This document shows positions 1 to 8,440 of a stretch of DNA of 64,000 nucleotides, piece after piece. Made by a program: the position numbers and the translations under genes. Under the pieces are notes generated by a model that had not been told where the DNA came from, made no database searches, and worked only from the letters and a program-made list of their open reading frames with translations. Position 1 is the stretch's first letter, and the number at the start of each line of letters is the position of its first letter. Source of the DNA: CAIMZW01 sp037135095 (GTDB lineage: Bacteria > Actinomycetota > Actinomycetes > Nanopelagicales > Nanopelagicaceae); contig JBAXKZ010000001.1 in NCBI GenBank assembly GCA_037135095.1, positions 74,220-138,219 of the forward strand, in the 5' to 3' direction.

Positions 1-458
1 ACCGGCAATTCAGCTATTTCAGTAGTTACATTTATTCCAATCCCAACTAGCACGCCATTATCCGAATATTCGCAAAGGACCCCGCAGACCTTTCCCTCGG
101 GTGCAACGACATCATTGGGCCACTTGGTTAAGTAATGATTTGAATTAGTAAGTTTATTTAGCACTTGTGCAATCGTCGTACCCACCAGTAACGGCAGCAG
201 ACCCCATTTCGCATCTTCAAGACTTGGTCTTACATACGCCGAAAACAAGAGACCAGAACCACTTTTGGAATCAAAACTTCGGCCTAGTCGACCACGACCT
301 TGGCTTTGATATTCCGCGACTATTACTACTCCTGGCACGGGATTTGATTTTCGCAATAACAATTGCGTGGAGGTCACTTCATCATGAACGCTTACTCGCC
401 AGTAACTGTCAGCGAGTCCTTGAGATATCTGCTGCTGATCAAGGGCGGGACGTTTCAC
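1..458 (-). CDS. birA: Biotin--[acetyl-CoA-carboxylase] ligase (partial, C-terminus off window)
   Basis: Cytoplasmic ligase that activates biotin with ATP and attaches it to the carrier lysine of biotin-dependent carboxylases. About 152 N-terminal residues are visible and the rest lies before position 1. The GTG start (456-458) has an in-frame TAG just upstream and a GAGG Shine-Dalgarno six bases before it. Visible motifs are EVTSTQ (residues 27-32), the biotinyl-AMP loop GRGRLGR (54-60), KWPND (112-116) and GIGIN (139-143). There is no N-terminal helix-turn-helix, so it should be a ligase without the E. coli-type repressor function. It diverges from the acyl-CoA carboxylase operon, whose alpha subunit (2850-4565) is its expected substrate. 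Family assignment is firm. Confidence 0.93.
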   Translation of the reverse strand, partial: MKRPALDQQQISQGLADSYWRVSVHDEVTSTQLLLRKSNPVPGVVIVAEYQSQGRGRLGRSFDSKSGSGLLFSAYVRPSLEDAKWGLLPLLVGTTIAQVLNKLTNSNHYLTKWPNDVVAPEGKVCGVLCEYSDNGVLVGIGINVTTEIAELP

Positions 459-488
459 CTAGAGCCTCATCACTAGTACGGTAGGACT

Positions 489-2060
489 GTGACTGATGAT
501 ATGCGTACAACAGCCGGAAAGAATGCAGATTTGCGTCGACGTCGCCTTGAGGCGATAAACAGCGCATCTGAGAGCGCCATTGAAAAGCGGCACGCCAAGG
601 GAAAGCTAACGGCACGAGAGCGCATCGAGAGATTAGTTGATCCAGGTTCCTTCGTTGAGATGGATACCTTTGCCCGCCATCGCTCTACAAATTTTGGAAT
701 GGAAAAGAATCGCGCTTATGGTGACGGTGTTGTTACAGGCTATGCAACGATAGATGGTCGCTCAATCGCCATATACTCCCAAGATTTCTTAGTCTTCGGC
801 GGCAGCCTTGGAGAAGTCGTTGGTGAAAAAATTGTTAAGGTCATGGACTTCGCGATGAAGAGCGGAATTCCACTCGTTGGAATTAATGACTCTGGCGGTG
901 CGCGCATCCAGGAAGGCGTTGCCTCATTAAGTATGTACGGCGAAATCTTTAAGCGAAATGTTCGAGCCTCTGGTGTCATCCCACAAATTTCGGTAATTAT
1001 GGGACCAAGTGCTGGCGGGGCGGTCTACTCCCCCGCGGTAACCGATTTTGTGATTATGGTCAATGAAACATCGCATATGTTTATTACCGGTCCTGATGTG
1101 ATCAAAGCGGTAACCGGTGAAGATGTTGAAATGGAAGCCCTAGGTGGTGCGCAGACCCATAATGCTAAAACTGGCGTTTCACATTATCTGGCCGAAAGCG
1201 AAGATGATGCGCTCGATTATGTGAAAGCACTCCTCTCTTACTTGCCAAGCAACAATATGGATGAGTCGCCACTATTGCCACCAACCGAGAGCGATGACAT
1301 CGCGCCAGCTGACCGCGCTCTAGATTCGTTAATTCCAGACAATCCCAATAAGCCTTATGACATGAGGATTTTGATCGAAGCGCTTCTTGATGAAGCGGAC
1401 TTCCTCGAAGTTCACGCGCTCTTCGCTCCAAATATCATCGTTGGCTTTGGCCGAATCGAAGGTCGTTCCGTAGGTATTGTCGCAAATCAACCTCAAGCTT
1501 TAGCCGGCACTCTCGATATCGATGCCAGCGAAAAAGCGGCACGTTTTGTGCGCACTTGCGATGCCTTTGGTATTCCAATTATTACTTTGGTTGACGTTCC
1601 TGGATTTTTACCTGGCACCGATCAAGAGTGGAATGGCATCATTCGACGTGGAGCAAAATTGCTCTATGCGTACGGCGAAGCTTCAGTACCGCTTATCACT
1701 GTGATCACTCGCAAGGCCTACGGTGGTGCCTACATCGTTATGGGTTCAAAACATCTTGGAGCCGATATCAATTTGGCTTGGCCAACCGGTCAGATCGCCG
1801 TCATGGGCGCCCAGGGTGCGGTAAATATTCTCTATCGAAAAGATTTAGCGGATTCCGCAGAGCCGGAAACACTTCGCAAAGAGCTAATTGATGACTATGA
1901 AGAGACGCTTCTTAATCCGTATATTGCTGCCGACCGTGGATTTATTGATGCGGTAATCGAGCCACAAGAAACTCGTCACCAAATTACCCGGGCGCTTCGA
2001 GCGCTTCGAAACAAGCGTGTTGCGCTGCCACCACGCAAACATGGAAATATTCCCCTCTAA
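489..2060 (+). CDS. Acyl-CoA carboxylase beta subunit (carboxyltransferase)
   Basis: Carboxyltransferase that moves CO2 from carboxybiotin to an acyl-CoA, giving malonyl- or methylmalonyl-CoA for lipid synthesis or propionate handling. It is 523 residues, the normal family length, with N-terminal (about 1-260) and C-terminal (about 270-523) carboxyltransferase domains. Landmarks are GGARIQEG (137-144), GGAVY (176-180) and GGAYIVMGSKHLGAD (412-426). Ile416 lies where actinobacterial AccB and PccB subunits differ (Ile versus Asp); Ile is the broad-specificity type. The GTG start at 489 is supported weakly by TAGG just upstream, and ATG at 501 is an alternative. The stop overlaps the epsilon-subunit start, so the genes are translationally coupled. 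Confidence 0.95.
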   Translation: MTDDMRTTAGKNADLRRRRLEAINSASESAIEKRHAKGKLTARERIERLVDPGSFVEMDTFARHRSTNFGMEKNRAYGDGVVTGYATIDGRSIAIYSQDFLVFGGSLGEVVGEKIVKVMDFAMKSGIPLVGINDSGGARIQEGVASLSMYGEIFKRNVRASGVIPQISVIMGPSAGGAVYSPAVTDFVIMVNETSHMFITGPDVIKAVTGEDVEMEALGGAQTHNAKTGVSHYLAESEDDALDYVKALLSYLPSNNMDESPLLPPTESDDIAPADRALDSLIPDNPNKPYDMRILIEALLDEADFLEVHALFAPNIIVGFGRIEGRSVGIVANQPQALAGTLDIDASEKAARFVRTCDAFGIPIITLVDVPGFLPGTDQEWNGIIRRGAKLLYAYGEASVPLITVITRKAYGGAYIVMGSKHLGADINLAWPTGQIAVMGAQGAVNILYRKDLADSAEPETLRKELIDDYEETLLNPYIAADRGFIDAVIEPQETRHQITRALRALRNKRVALPPRKHGNIPL

Positions 2061-2227
2061 TGGAGCGCCGATTCACGATCGTTAATGGCGCTCCGACCGA
2101 AGCTGAGTTAGCGGCTTTAGAGAAGGCGCTACCAACCCCTGTTGTAAAAAAGGTCGAGTCGGCTGGTCTTTGGCGCAAATCTCAAATTCGCCAGCCACTA
2201 CCTCGGAAGTGGGGACCAACTTTCTAA
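2060..2227 (+). CDS. accE: Acyl-CoA carboxylase epsilon subunit
   Basis: A 55-residue protein whose ATG overlaps the beta-subunit stop (TAATG at 2058-2062) and whose own TAA overlaps the Maf start in the same way. It begins MERRFTIVNGAPTEAEL, has a Lys/Glu-rich middle and ends with a Trp/Pro/Arg segment (LWRKSQIRQP, then PRKWGPTF). This layout fits actinobacterial AccE/PccE, small subunits that bind the alpha-beta carboxylase complex and stimulate it. Its position between beta and maf matches the order I recall for Mycobacterium and Streptomyces. The call rests on position, size and composition, because the family has little strict sequence signature. Confidence 0.85.
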   Translation: MERRFTIVNGAPTEAELAALEKALPTPVVKKVESAGLWRKSQIRQPLPRKWGPTF

Positions 2228-2853
2228 TGACTTTTCAGCCACTTCGTCAGGTAGTCCTGGCCTCGGCTTCGGCATCTCGAAAATCCTTGCTCCAAAGTGT
2301 TGGAATTAATCCAACGATCATCGTCAGCGGCGTTGATGAAGAAGATCCAGCAATGACTTCACTCAAGCCCGCTGAAATGGTGGTCGCCTTAGCAATCCTC
2401 AAAGCTCACACGGTTCGAAAGTTGGTGGGTCCGGAATACCTCGTAATCGGATGTGACTCTACGTTCGAATTTGAAGGTCAATCATTAGGTAAACCGGAGA
2501 CGCGCGAGAATGCGATTGCCCGCTCTAAATTATTACGCGGAAAGATGGGGTTGCTCCACACCGGCCACTGCATCATTGACAATATGCAAGAGATAGAAGT
2601 TTCCGATATTTCGACCTCTAAAGTTTATTTTGCCGATATGACTGATCGTGAGATCGAGAATTACGCCGACTCTGGCGAGCCACTACATGTAGCTGGCGGC
2701 TTCACACTGGATGGTTTAAGCGCACCCTTTATTGAAAGAATTGAAGGTGATCCCAGCGGGATCATCGGACTCTCCTTGCCGCTACTTCGAAGAGCAATAA
2801 TCTCTCTAGGATTACAGTGGTCCGAGATCGCAGAGATGGTGGTTCCAGCGTGA
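2227..2853 (+). CDS. maf: Maf family nucleotide pyrophosphatase
   Basis: Maf proteins hydrolyse non-canonical or modified nucleoside triphosphates to monophosphates and are linked to housecleaning and septum control. The chosen ATG (2227) overlaps the epsilon-subunit stop and gives 208 residues beginning MTFQPLRQVVLASASASRK, which puts the conserved SASxSR substrate loop near residue 13-17. An upstream in-frame extension to 2170 would lie inside accE and is not supported. Other family features are VIGCDSTFEFEG, with the metal/catalytic Asp, and LGKP shortly after. Its end overlaps the alpha-subunit start by four bases (GTGA), so it is part of the carboxylase operon, as in related actinobacteria. 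Confidence 0.92.
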   Translation: MTFQPLRQVVLASASASRKSLLQSVGINPTIIVSGVDEEDPAMTSLKPAEMVVALAILKAHTVRKLVGPEYLVIGCDSTFEFEGQSLGKPETRENAIARSKLLRGKMGLLHTGHCIIDNMQEIEVSDISTSKVYFADMTDREIENYADSGEPLHVAGGFTLDGLSAPFIERIEGDPSGIIGLSLPLLRRAIISLGLQWSEIAEMVVPA

Positions 2854-4565
2854 AATCAGTACTGATCGCTAATCGCGGCGAGATTGCCGTTCGTGTCGCC
2901 CGCGCCTGCCGCGACCACGGAATAACGAGCATCGCTATTTACTCCGATGAAGATCGAACCTCTCTGCATGTTGCGACCGCCGACGAGGCTTATGCCCTCA
3001 ACGGACTATCTGCTGCCGACAGTTATTTGGATCAAAATAAGATAATTGAAATTGCAAAGCGAAGTGGCGCCGAAGCTGTTCATCCTGGTTATGGCTTTCT
3101 TTCCGAGAATGCCGATTTTGCCGATCGCGTTATCGAAGCAGGTTTAATTTGGATTGGTCCTTCGCCAGCTGCTATTCGCTTGCTGGGCGATAAAGTATCG
3201 GCGCGCAAAATTGCCGCCGAGGTCGGCGCCCCATTGGTCGCCGGAACCATCGACCCGGTAACCACTCCAGAAGAAATTATCGCCTTTGCCCAAGAGCATG
3301 GGCTTCCGGTTGCAATTAAAGCGGCTCACGGTGGCGGCGGTCGCGGGCTAAAGGTTGCACGTAACTTAGAAGAGATCCCAGAACTTTATGCATCAGCAGT
3401 TCGAGAGGCCATCGCTGGTTTTGGTCGTGGTGAATGTTTCGTCGAGCGATATTTAGATAAGCCTCGACATGTTGAAACCCAAGTACTAGTCGATTCGTTC
3501 GGCACGGCTGTGGTTGTCAGTACGCGCGACTGCTCATTGCAGCGACGACACCAAAAATTAGTTGAAGAAGCCCCGGCGCCATTCCTGACACAGGCTCAGA
3601 TTGATCAGTTGTATTCCTCCAGCAAGGCAATCATGAAGAAGGCGGGCTACGTTGGCGCAGGTACTTGTGAATTCTTAATCGGCGCGGATGGAACTATCTC
3701 CTTCTTAGAGGTTAATACCCGACTGCAAGTAGAACATCCCGTCAGTGAAGAAGTTACTGGCCTTGACCTAGTTCGAGAACAATTCCGAATTGCCGCTGGT
3801 GAGAAAATAAACCCAGTCGATCCCGTAATTCGAGGTCACAGTATTGAATTTCGAATCAATGGCGAAGATCCCGGTAAAGGCTTTCTGCCTTCACTTGGAA
3901 CAATCACCAAGTGGGAAGTTCCTGATGGTCCAGGAGTGAGAATTGACGCTGGCTTTGATCATGGCCACACGATCGGTTCCCACTTTGACTCGCTATTAGC
4001 GAAATTAATTGTTACTGCTGCGACTCGCGATGAAGCGATAGCGCGGGCACGCAGAGCACTAAAAGAATTTCACATCGGTGGCTTAGCCACGGCGCTTCCT
4101 TTTCATAAGGCGATTGTCAATGATCCAAATTTCACCGACGAATTTAAGGTTTACACCAGCTACATTGAAAATGAATTCGATAATCAGATCGAGCCCTTCT
4201 CTTTCAAACAGGGTGTTGCGGACTCAAAGGCAGCTTCACAAAAAATCATCGCAGAAGTCGATGGTCATCGCTTTGAAGTTTTGATGCACACTCCAGAACC
4301 CCTACATAAGCGCCACCGGGTCAAGCCCAGTGGAGTTGGGAAGATCGCCGGTGACTCACTCGAGAGTCCGATGCAAGGTACGGTCGTAAAAATCGTTAAA
4401 TCTAATGGCGATCGGGTTGAAGTTGGCGATTTGATCGTGGTGCTGGAAGCCATGAAGATGGAGCAGCCGCTGATCGCCCACAAGGCCGGAACTGTCGCCA
4501 AGCTCCACGTCGGCGTCGGACAGACCGTTGCAAGTGGTTCAATTCTCTGTGTTATCGAGGATTAA
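2850..4565 (+). CDS. Acyl-CoA carboxylase alpha subunit (biotin carboxylase plus biotin carrier)
   Basis: ATP-dependent carboxylation of biotin, with the carrier domain on the same chain. GTG start 2850 overlaps the maf stop (GTGA) and gives the standard N-terminus VKSVLIANRGEIAVRV; 571 residues in total. Order of domains: biotin carboxylase N-domain (1-115), ATP-grasp (about 115-320) with the glycine loop GGGGRG (161-166) and EVNTRLQVEHPV (287-298), carboxylase C-domain (about 335-445), a linker, and a biotinyl domain (about 500-571). EAMKM carries the biotin lysine at residue 536, exactly 35 residues from the end as is usual. It works with the beta and epsilon subunits upstream and is biotinylated by the divergent BirA. 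Confidence 0.96.
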   Translation: MKSVLIANRGEIAVRVARACRDHGITSIAIYSDEDRTSLHVATADEAYALNGLSAADSYLDQNKIIEIAKRSGAEAVHPGYGFLSENADFADRVIEAGLIWIGPSPAAIRLLGDKVSARKIAAEVGAPLVAGTIDPVTTPEEIIAFAQEHGLPVAIKAAHGGGGRGLKVARNLEEIPELYASAVREAIAGFGRGECFVERYLDKPRHVETQVLVDSFGTAVVVSTRDCSLQRRHQKLVEEAPAPFLTQAQIDQLYSSSKAIMKKAGYVGAGTCEFLIGADGTISFLEVNTRLQVEHPVSEEVTGLDLVREQFRIAAGEKINPVDPVIRGHSIEFRINGEDPGKGFLPSLGTITKWEVPDGPGVRIDAGFDHGHTIGSHFDSLLAKLIVTAATRDEAIARARRALKEFHIGGLATALPFHKAIVNDPNFTDEFKVYTSYIENEFDNQIEPFSFKQGVADSKAASQKIIAEVDGHRFEVLMHTPEPLHKRHRVKPSGVGKIAGDSLESPMQGTVVKIVKSNGDRVEVGDLIVVLEAMKMEQPLIAHKAGTVAKLHVGVGQTVASGSILCVIED

Positions 4566-4583
4566 TTAACTAAACTCCTGCTC

Positions 4584-5027
4584 ATGGCGCTCTACGCAGC
4601 ATACGGATCAAATATGGATCCAAGGCAAATGCTCGAGCGCGCTCCGCACTCCCCACACCGCGGAACGGGTTGGATTGAAGGCTGGCGCCTAACATTTGGC
4701 GGTGAAGATATCGGTTGGGAAGGCTCCGTTGCCACAATTGTTGAATCACCCGGCTCCCACGTCTTTGTCTCGCTCTACGAATTAACGGATTTCGATGAAA
4801 GCTCCCTTGATCAGTGGGAGGGCATTGCCGCCGATCTCTACCGAAAGATCCGCCTTCGGGTACAAACCCTAGATGGCTCACCTTTATCCTTTATCTATGT
4901 TCTAAATGGCTTTGAAGGTGGTTATCCAAGTCAGCGCTACCTCAAAATTATGGTCGATTCGGCGATTGCCGCTGGTGCTCCAGATGACTACCTTGAAGCG
5001 CTCCGCTCCCATCCCACTAACGATTAG
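4584..5027 (+). CDS. Gamma-glutamylcyclotransferase-like protein
   Basis: 147-residue protein of the GGCT/AIG2 fold. The N-terminal YAAYGSNM motif (residues 4-11) is the substrate-binding loop of that family. Members release 5-oxoproline from gamma-glutamyl amines or peptides, but many bacterial homologues have no assigned substrate. It starts 18 bases after the carboxylase alpha subunit and ends 25 bases before the purine nucleoside phosphorylase, so it may be cotranscribed with either. No strong Shine-Dalgarno is visible at the ATG. The fold assignment is good; the reaction and physiological role are not determined by the sequence. Confidence 0.8.
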   Translation: MALYAAYGSNMDPRQMLERAPHSPHRGTGWIEGWRLTFGGEDIGWEGSVATIVESPGSHVFVSLYELTDFDESSLDQWEGIAADLYRKIRLRVQTLDGSPLSFIYVLNGFEGGYPSQRYLKIMVDSAIAAGAPDDYLEALRSHPTND

Positions 5028-5052
5028 CGGAACCTTCCGATAAGTTTCGCAT

Positions 5053-5871
5053 ATGAGTGATTTATATTCGGATCCGCTGGGTACGGCCGCGCTGGCAGCT
5101 AAGAAAATTTCAGAACTGACCGGTAAGGACGCTCACCATGTTGCCTTGGTGATGGGGTCCGGTTGGATTTCAGCTGCCGATTCCTTAGGCACTCCCACCC
5201 ACGAATTCCCCGCCACTGATGTCCCCGGATTTTTGCCACCAACAGTTGTCGGCCACGGCGGCGTAATTCGTTCTTATGATTTGATTGGTCCCGATGGCCC
5301 AATCCATGCTTTGGTCTTCCTGGGTCGAACTCATCTTTATGAAGGTAAAGGGATTGAGCCTGTTGTACATGGAGTTCGAACAGCAGTGAAAGCCGGATGC
5401 AAAGTAGTAGTTCTTACAAATGCCTGCGGTGGAATTAATCGCGGCTACACCGTGGGTCAGCCGGTACTGATTCGCGATCATATTTCGCTGACTGGGGTAA
5501 GCCCATTGATTGGCGCAGATTTCGTCGATGTGACTGATCTTTACAGCAAGCGGATCAGGGCAATCGTAAAAAAGGAAGACCCCTCACTCTCTGAAGGTGT
5601 CTACGTCCATTGGCGCGGCCCGGCATATGAAACTCCCGCAGAAATTTCAATGATGCGAACCATGGGTGCCGATTTGGTTGGCATGTCAACGGTTCCAGAA
5701 GCGATCGCCGCTCACGCGCTTGGCGCTGAAGTTCTCGGAATCTCATTAGTAACCAATGCCGCCGCTGGGGTTACTGGCGAAAAATTAAGCCATGAGGAAG
5801 TTATTGCCGCAGGAAAGGCGGCAGCTGGCCGAATGGGTGAACTACTCGGGAAGGTGCTGCCACAACTGTGA
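5053..5871 (+). CDS. punA: Purine nucleoside phosphorylase (trimeric, PNP/MTAP type)
   Basis: Phosphorolysis of (deoxy)inosine and (deoxy)guanosine to the base and (deoxy)ribose-1-phosphate. The 272 residues match the low-molecular-mass trimeric class. Motifs are GRTHLYEG (phosphate/ribose contacts), NACGGIN, the purine-site GPAYETPAE and GMSTVPEAI, and TNAAAG near the end. The stop overlaps the GTG of the downstream mutase (GTGA), so the product (deoxy)ribose-1-phosphate can be handed to the next enzyme in the operon. It is the entry enzyme of the nucleoside-catabolism block that continues through deoC. Confidence 0.95.
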   Translation: MSDLYSDPLGTAALAAKKISELTGKDAHHVALVMGSGWISAADSLGTPTHEFPATDVPGFLPPTVVGHGGVIRSYDLIGPDGPIHALVFLGRTHLYEGKGIEPVVHGVRTAVKAGCKVVVLTNACGGINRGYTVGQPVLIRDHISLTGVSPLIGADFVDVTDLYSKRIRAIVKKEDPSLSEGVYVHWRGPAYETPAEISMMRTMGADLVGMSTVPEAIAAHALGAEVLGISLVTNAAAGVTGEKLSHEEVIAAGKAAAGRMGELLGKVLPQL

Positions 5872-7508
5872 TTGATGACCAACTCCGCGCCGAAGTCGAA
5901 GAATGGATTGCTCTAGATCCAGATCCAATTACCGCCGCGCAACTTCGCCTCTGGCTTGCCGAAGAAAATGAAGTTCAACTAAAACAATCATTTTCTGGCT
6001 TTCTTCAATTCGGCACCGCGGGTTTGCGTGGTCCCATGGGACCTGGACCATCTTGTATGAATCGCGCCGTCGTTAGTCGAGCCGCCGCTGGCTTAGCGGT
6101 TTACATGAAAAATCATGGCTTATCATCGGTAGTTATTGGCCGGGATGCTCGCTATGGCTCAGAGGATTTCACTTTTGAAAGCGCCGAAATTTTTTCGGGA
6201 GCCGGGCTCGAAGTTTTTATCTTGCCGCGACCATTGCCAACTCCAGTTCTCGCCTTCGCAGTTAACGAACTAAAAGTAGGAGCCGGAGTCATGGTTACGG
6301 CAAGCCATAACCCACCACAAGACAATGGTTACAAGGTTTACCTAGGTGGCACCGTAGCCGGACAACGATATTACGGTTCGCAGATCGTGCCACCAGCGGA
6401 CATTGAGATCGCCGCTGAAATTGCAAAGATTCATAGCTCCAGCCCCAGAGGAGCTGAGTGGACGATTCTTAATGACGATATTTTTAACGAATACATTTCC
6501 AGAACCATCAAATTGGCCACTAAAAGCTATCAAAATAAAATTGTCTACTCTGCAATGCATGGCGTTGGCACCGAAACCGTACAAGCGGTATTTGCTGCCG
6601 CTGGTTACGCCGCACCTATTTTGGTCGCTGCCCAAGCGCAGCCAGATCCCGACTTTCCAACCGTGCAATTTCCCAACCCAGAAGAGCCTGGCGCAATTGA
6701 TCTATCGTTGCAGACCGCAAAAGAGAACGACGCCGATTTGGTAATTGCCAACGATCCAGATGCCGATCGCTGCGCAGCGGCAGCGTTGGATCCCAAAGTT
6801 GGATGGCGAATGTTGCGTGGCGATGAAGTTGGCGCACTGCTCGGTTATTTCATCGCCTCCGAAATGCCTGAATTGGTTGTTGGAAAATCTTTTGGAAACT
6901 CAATTGTCTCTTCATCAATTCTGAGCAAGATCGCGAGCCATCACCGAATTGAATTTCACGAAACGTTGACCGGCTTTAAATGGTTGGCAAAGATTGAAAA
7001 CTTGGGCTTTGGATATGAAGAAGCACTTGGGTATGCCGTGGATGCATTGACCGTTAACGATAAGGATGGCGTATCGGCCGCCTTGATGTTGGCTCAGGTT
7101 TTGGGCGTGCTAAAGGAGCGCAACACGGGAGTTATTGAATATTTGGATCAGATCTGGAATACCTATGGCTTCCATCGGACTGAACAAATTTCCATTCGCG
7201 TTGCCTCATTGGACCAGGTTGATCAAGTCCTCGCGAAGATCAGAAGCGATCGCCCCGAAGCTATTGCGGGCTATAAGGTAATTAAGTTCGAAGATCTGCT
7301 AGTTCCTGAGAACGAGTTGCCACCAACTAACGGACTACGAATCTGGCTAGAACAGGGAGTAAGAATAATCATTCGACCTAGCGGCACCGAGGCAAAGTTG
7401 AAGTGTTACATTGAAGTCGTTCGCCCAGGTGGAACTGACCAAGATAAAGAGAGTGCCGAAACTATTGTGACTACCTTAAAGACTGAACTACTTGCGATCC
7501 TCACATGA
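5868..7508 (+). CDS. Phosphomannomutase/phosphoglucomutase family enzyme, probable phosphopentomutase
   Basis: Alpha-D-phosphohexomutase superfamily member of 546 residues. Visible motifs: phosphoserine loop TASHNPPQDNG (Ser near 146), metal loop NDPDADR (near 294), sugar loop GYEEALGY (near 383) and phosphate loop RPSGTEAK (near 503). The GYEEA-type loop and length resemble the PMM/PGM2 branch, some members of which interconvert (deoxy)ribose-1- and -5-phosphate. It is sandwiched with 4-base overlaps between PNP, which makes pentose-1-phosphate, and deoC, which uses deoxyribose-5-phosphate. No deoB-type phosphopentomutase appears in the window. I therefore infer a phosphopentomutase role; phosphomannomutase or phosphoglucomutase activity is the alternative. 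Confidence 0.88.
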   Translation: MIDDQLRAEVEEWIALDPDPITAAQLRLWLAEENEVQLKQSFSGFLQFGTAGLRGPMGPGPSCMNRAVVSRAAAGLAVYMKNHGLSSVVIGRDARYGSEDFTFESAEIFSGAGLEVFILPRPLPTPVLAFAVNELKVGAGVMVTASHNPPQDNGYKVYLGGTVAGQRYYGSQIVPPADIEIAAEIAKIHSSSPRGAEWTILNDDIFNEYISRTIKLATKSYQNKIVYSAMHGVGTETVQAVFAAAGYAAPILVAAQAQPDPDFPTVQFPNPEEPGAIDLSLQTAKENDADLVIANDPDADRCAAAALDPKVGWRMLRGDEVGALLGYFIASEMPELVVGKSFGNSIVSSSILSKIASHHRIEFHETLTGFKWLAKIENLGFGYEEALGYAVDALTVNDKDGVSAALMLAQVLGVLKERNTGVIEYLDQIWNTYGFHRTEQISIRVASLDQVDQVLAKIRSDRPEAIAGYKVIKFEDLLVPENELPPTNGLRIWLEQGVRIIIRPSGTEAKLKCYIEVVRPGGTDQDKESAETIVTTLKTELLAILT

Positions 7509-8440
7509 TAATTGATGGCAGTGAATCATCACTGCGCCACTTTCTAGGAAACTTACCTGCGGTTGATCAAGTCGGAGCAGATTCTAGGGCGGCAATGTTG
7601 GCGACCCGAAGCATTAAGAATAGTAGTAAAAAATGGGCCATCGATTTAGCGATCTCAATGGTTGATCTAACTACGCTCGAAGGCGCCGATACCCCCGGAA
7701 AGGTAAGGGCGCTCTGCACTAAAGCGGTCCGCCCAGATCCAATGGATTCATCGGTCCCAAGCGTTGGTGCGGTCTGCGTTTACAACGACATGGTAAAAAT
7801 TGCTCGAACTCAACTTGATTCAATTGGTGGTGGCGCGATCCATGTAGCCGCCGTGACGACAGCTTTCCCTTCAGGTCGGGCTTCCATCGAAGTTAAGCGC
7901 CAAGATACCCAAGACGCAATCGATGCCGGGGCAACCGAGATTGATATGGTCATTGACCGCGGTGCATTCTTGTCGGGAAACCTTGGCAAAGTTTTTGATG
8001 AAATCGTTCTCATTAAATCGCTTTGTGGCGATCGTGCGCATCTGAAAGTCATTCTCGAAACCGGCGAGCTTGTTACCTATGACAATGTCCGAAAAGCCTC
8101 TTATTTAGCGATGTTAGCTGGTGCGGATTTTATTAAAACCAGCACCGGGAAAATCGCGCCAGCCGCAACCGCGCCCGTAGTTTTGGTAATGCTCGAAGCG
8201 GTACGAGACTTCTACCAACTTTCTGGCCGCCGAATTGGCGTAAAACCAGCGGGTGGTATTAGAAATACAAAAGATGCAATCAAGCAGCTCGTGCTAGTTA
8301 ATGAAACCGCTGGGCCGGAATGGTTGAAGCCATCACTTTTTAGAATCGGTGCCAGTGCACTTTTAAATGATTTACTGATGCAAAGAATGAAGATGCGTGA
8401 AGGTTTTTACTCCAGCCCAAATTATGTGACCCTAGATTAA
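7505..8440 (+). CDS. deoC: Deoxyribose-phosphate aldolase
   Basis: Class I aldolase cleaving 2-deoxyribose-5-phosphate into glyceraldehyde-3-phosphate and acetaldehyde. 311 residues with the Schiff-base lysine in IKTSTGK (near residue 209) and the second active-site lysine in VKPAGGIRN. An N-terminal extension of about 60 residues precedes the barrel, as in long actinobacterial DeoC forms. The ATG overlaps the mutase stop (ATGA), and its TAA overlaps the next ATG (TAATG), so all of PNP-mutase-deoC-aldehyde dehydrogenase is one translationally coupled unit. The acetaldehyde product explains the dehydrogenases downstream. Confidence 0.95.
   Translation: MIIDGSESSLRHFLGNLPAVDQVGADSRAAMLATRSIKNSSKKWAIDLAISMVDLTTLEGADTPGKVRALCTKAVRPDPMDSSVPSVGAVCVYNDMVKIARTQLDSIGGGAIHVAAVTTAFPSGRASIEVKRQDTQDAIDAGATEIDMVIDRGAFLSGNLGKVFDEIVLIKSLCGDRAHLKVILETGELVTYDNVRKASYLAMLAGADFIKTSTGKIAPAATAPVVLVMLEAVRDFYQLSGRRIGVKPAGGIRNTKDAIKQLVLVNETAGPEWLKPSLFRIGASALLNDLLMQRMKMREGFYSSPNYVTLD

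Noticed and set aside
167..484. Plus-strand open frame of 105 codons
   Set aside because: It lies antisense to the clear birA frame on the minus strand, which has the conserved biotin ligase motifs; the plus-strand frame has no recognisable features.
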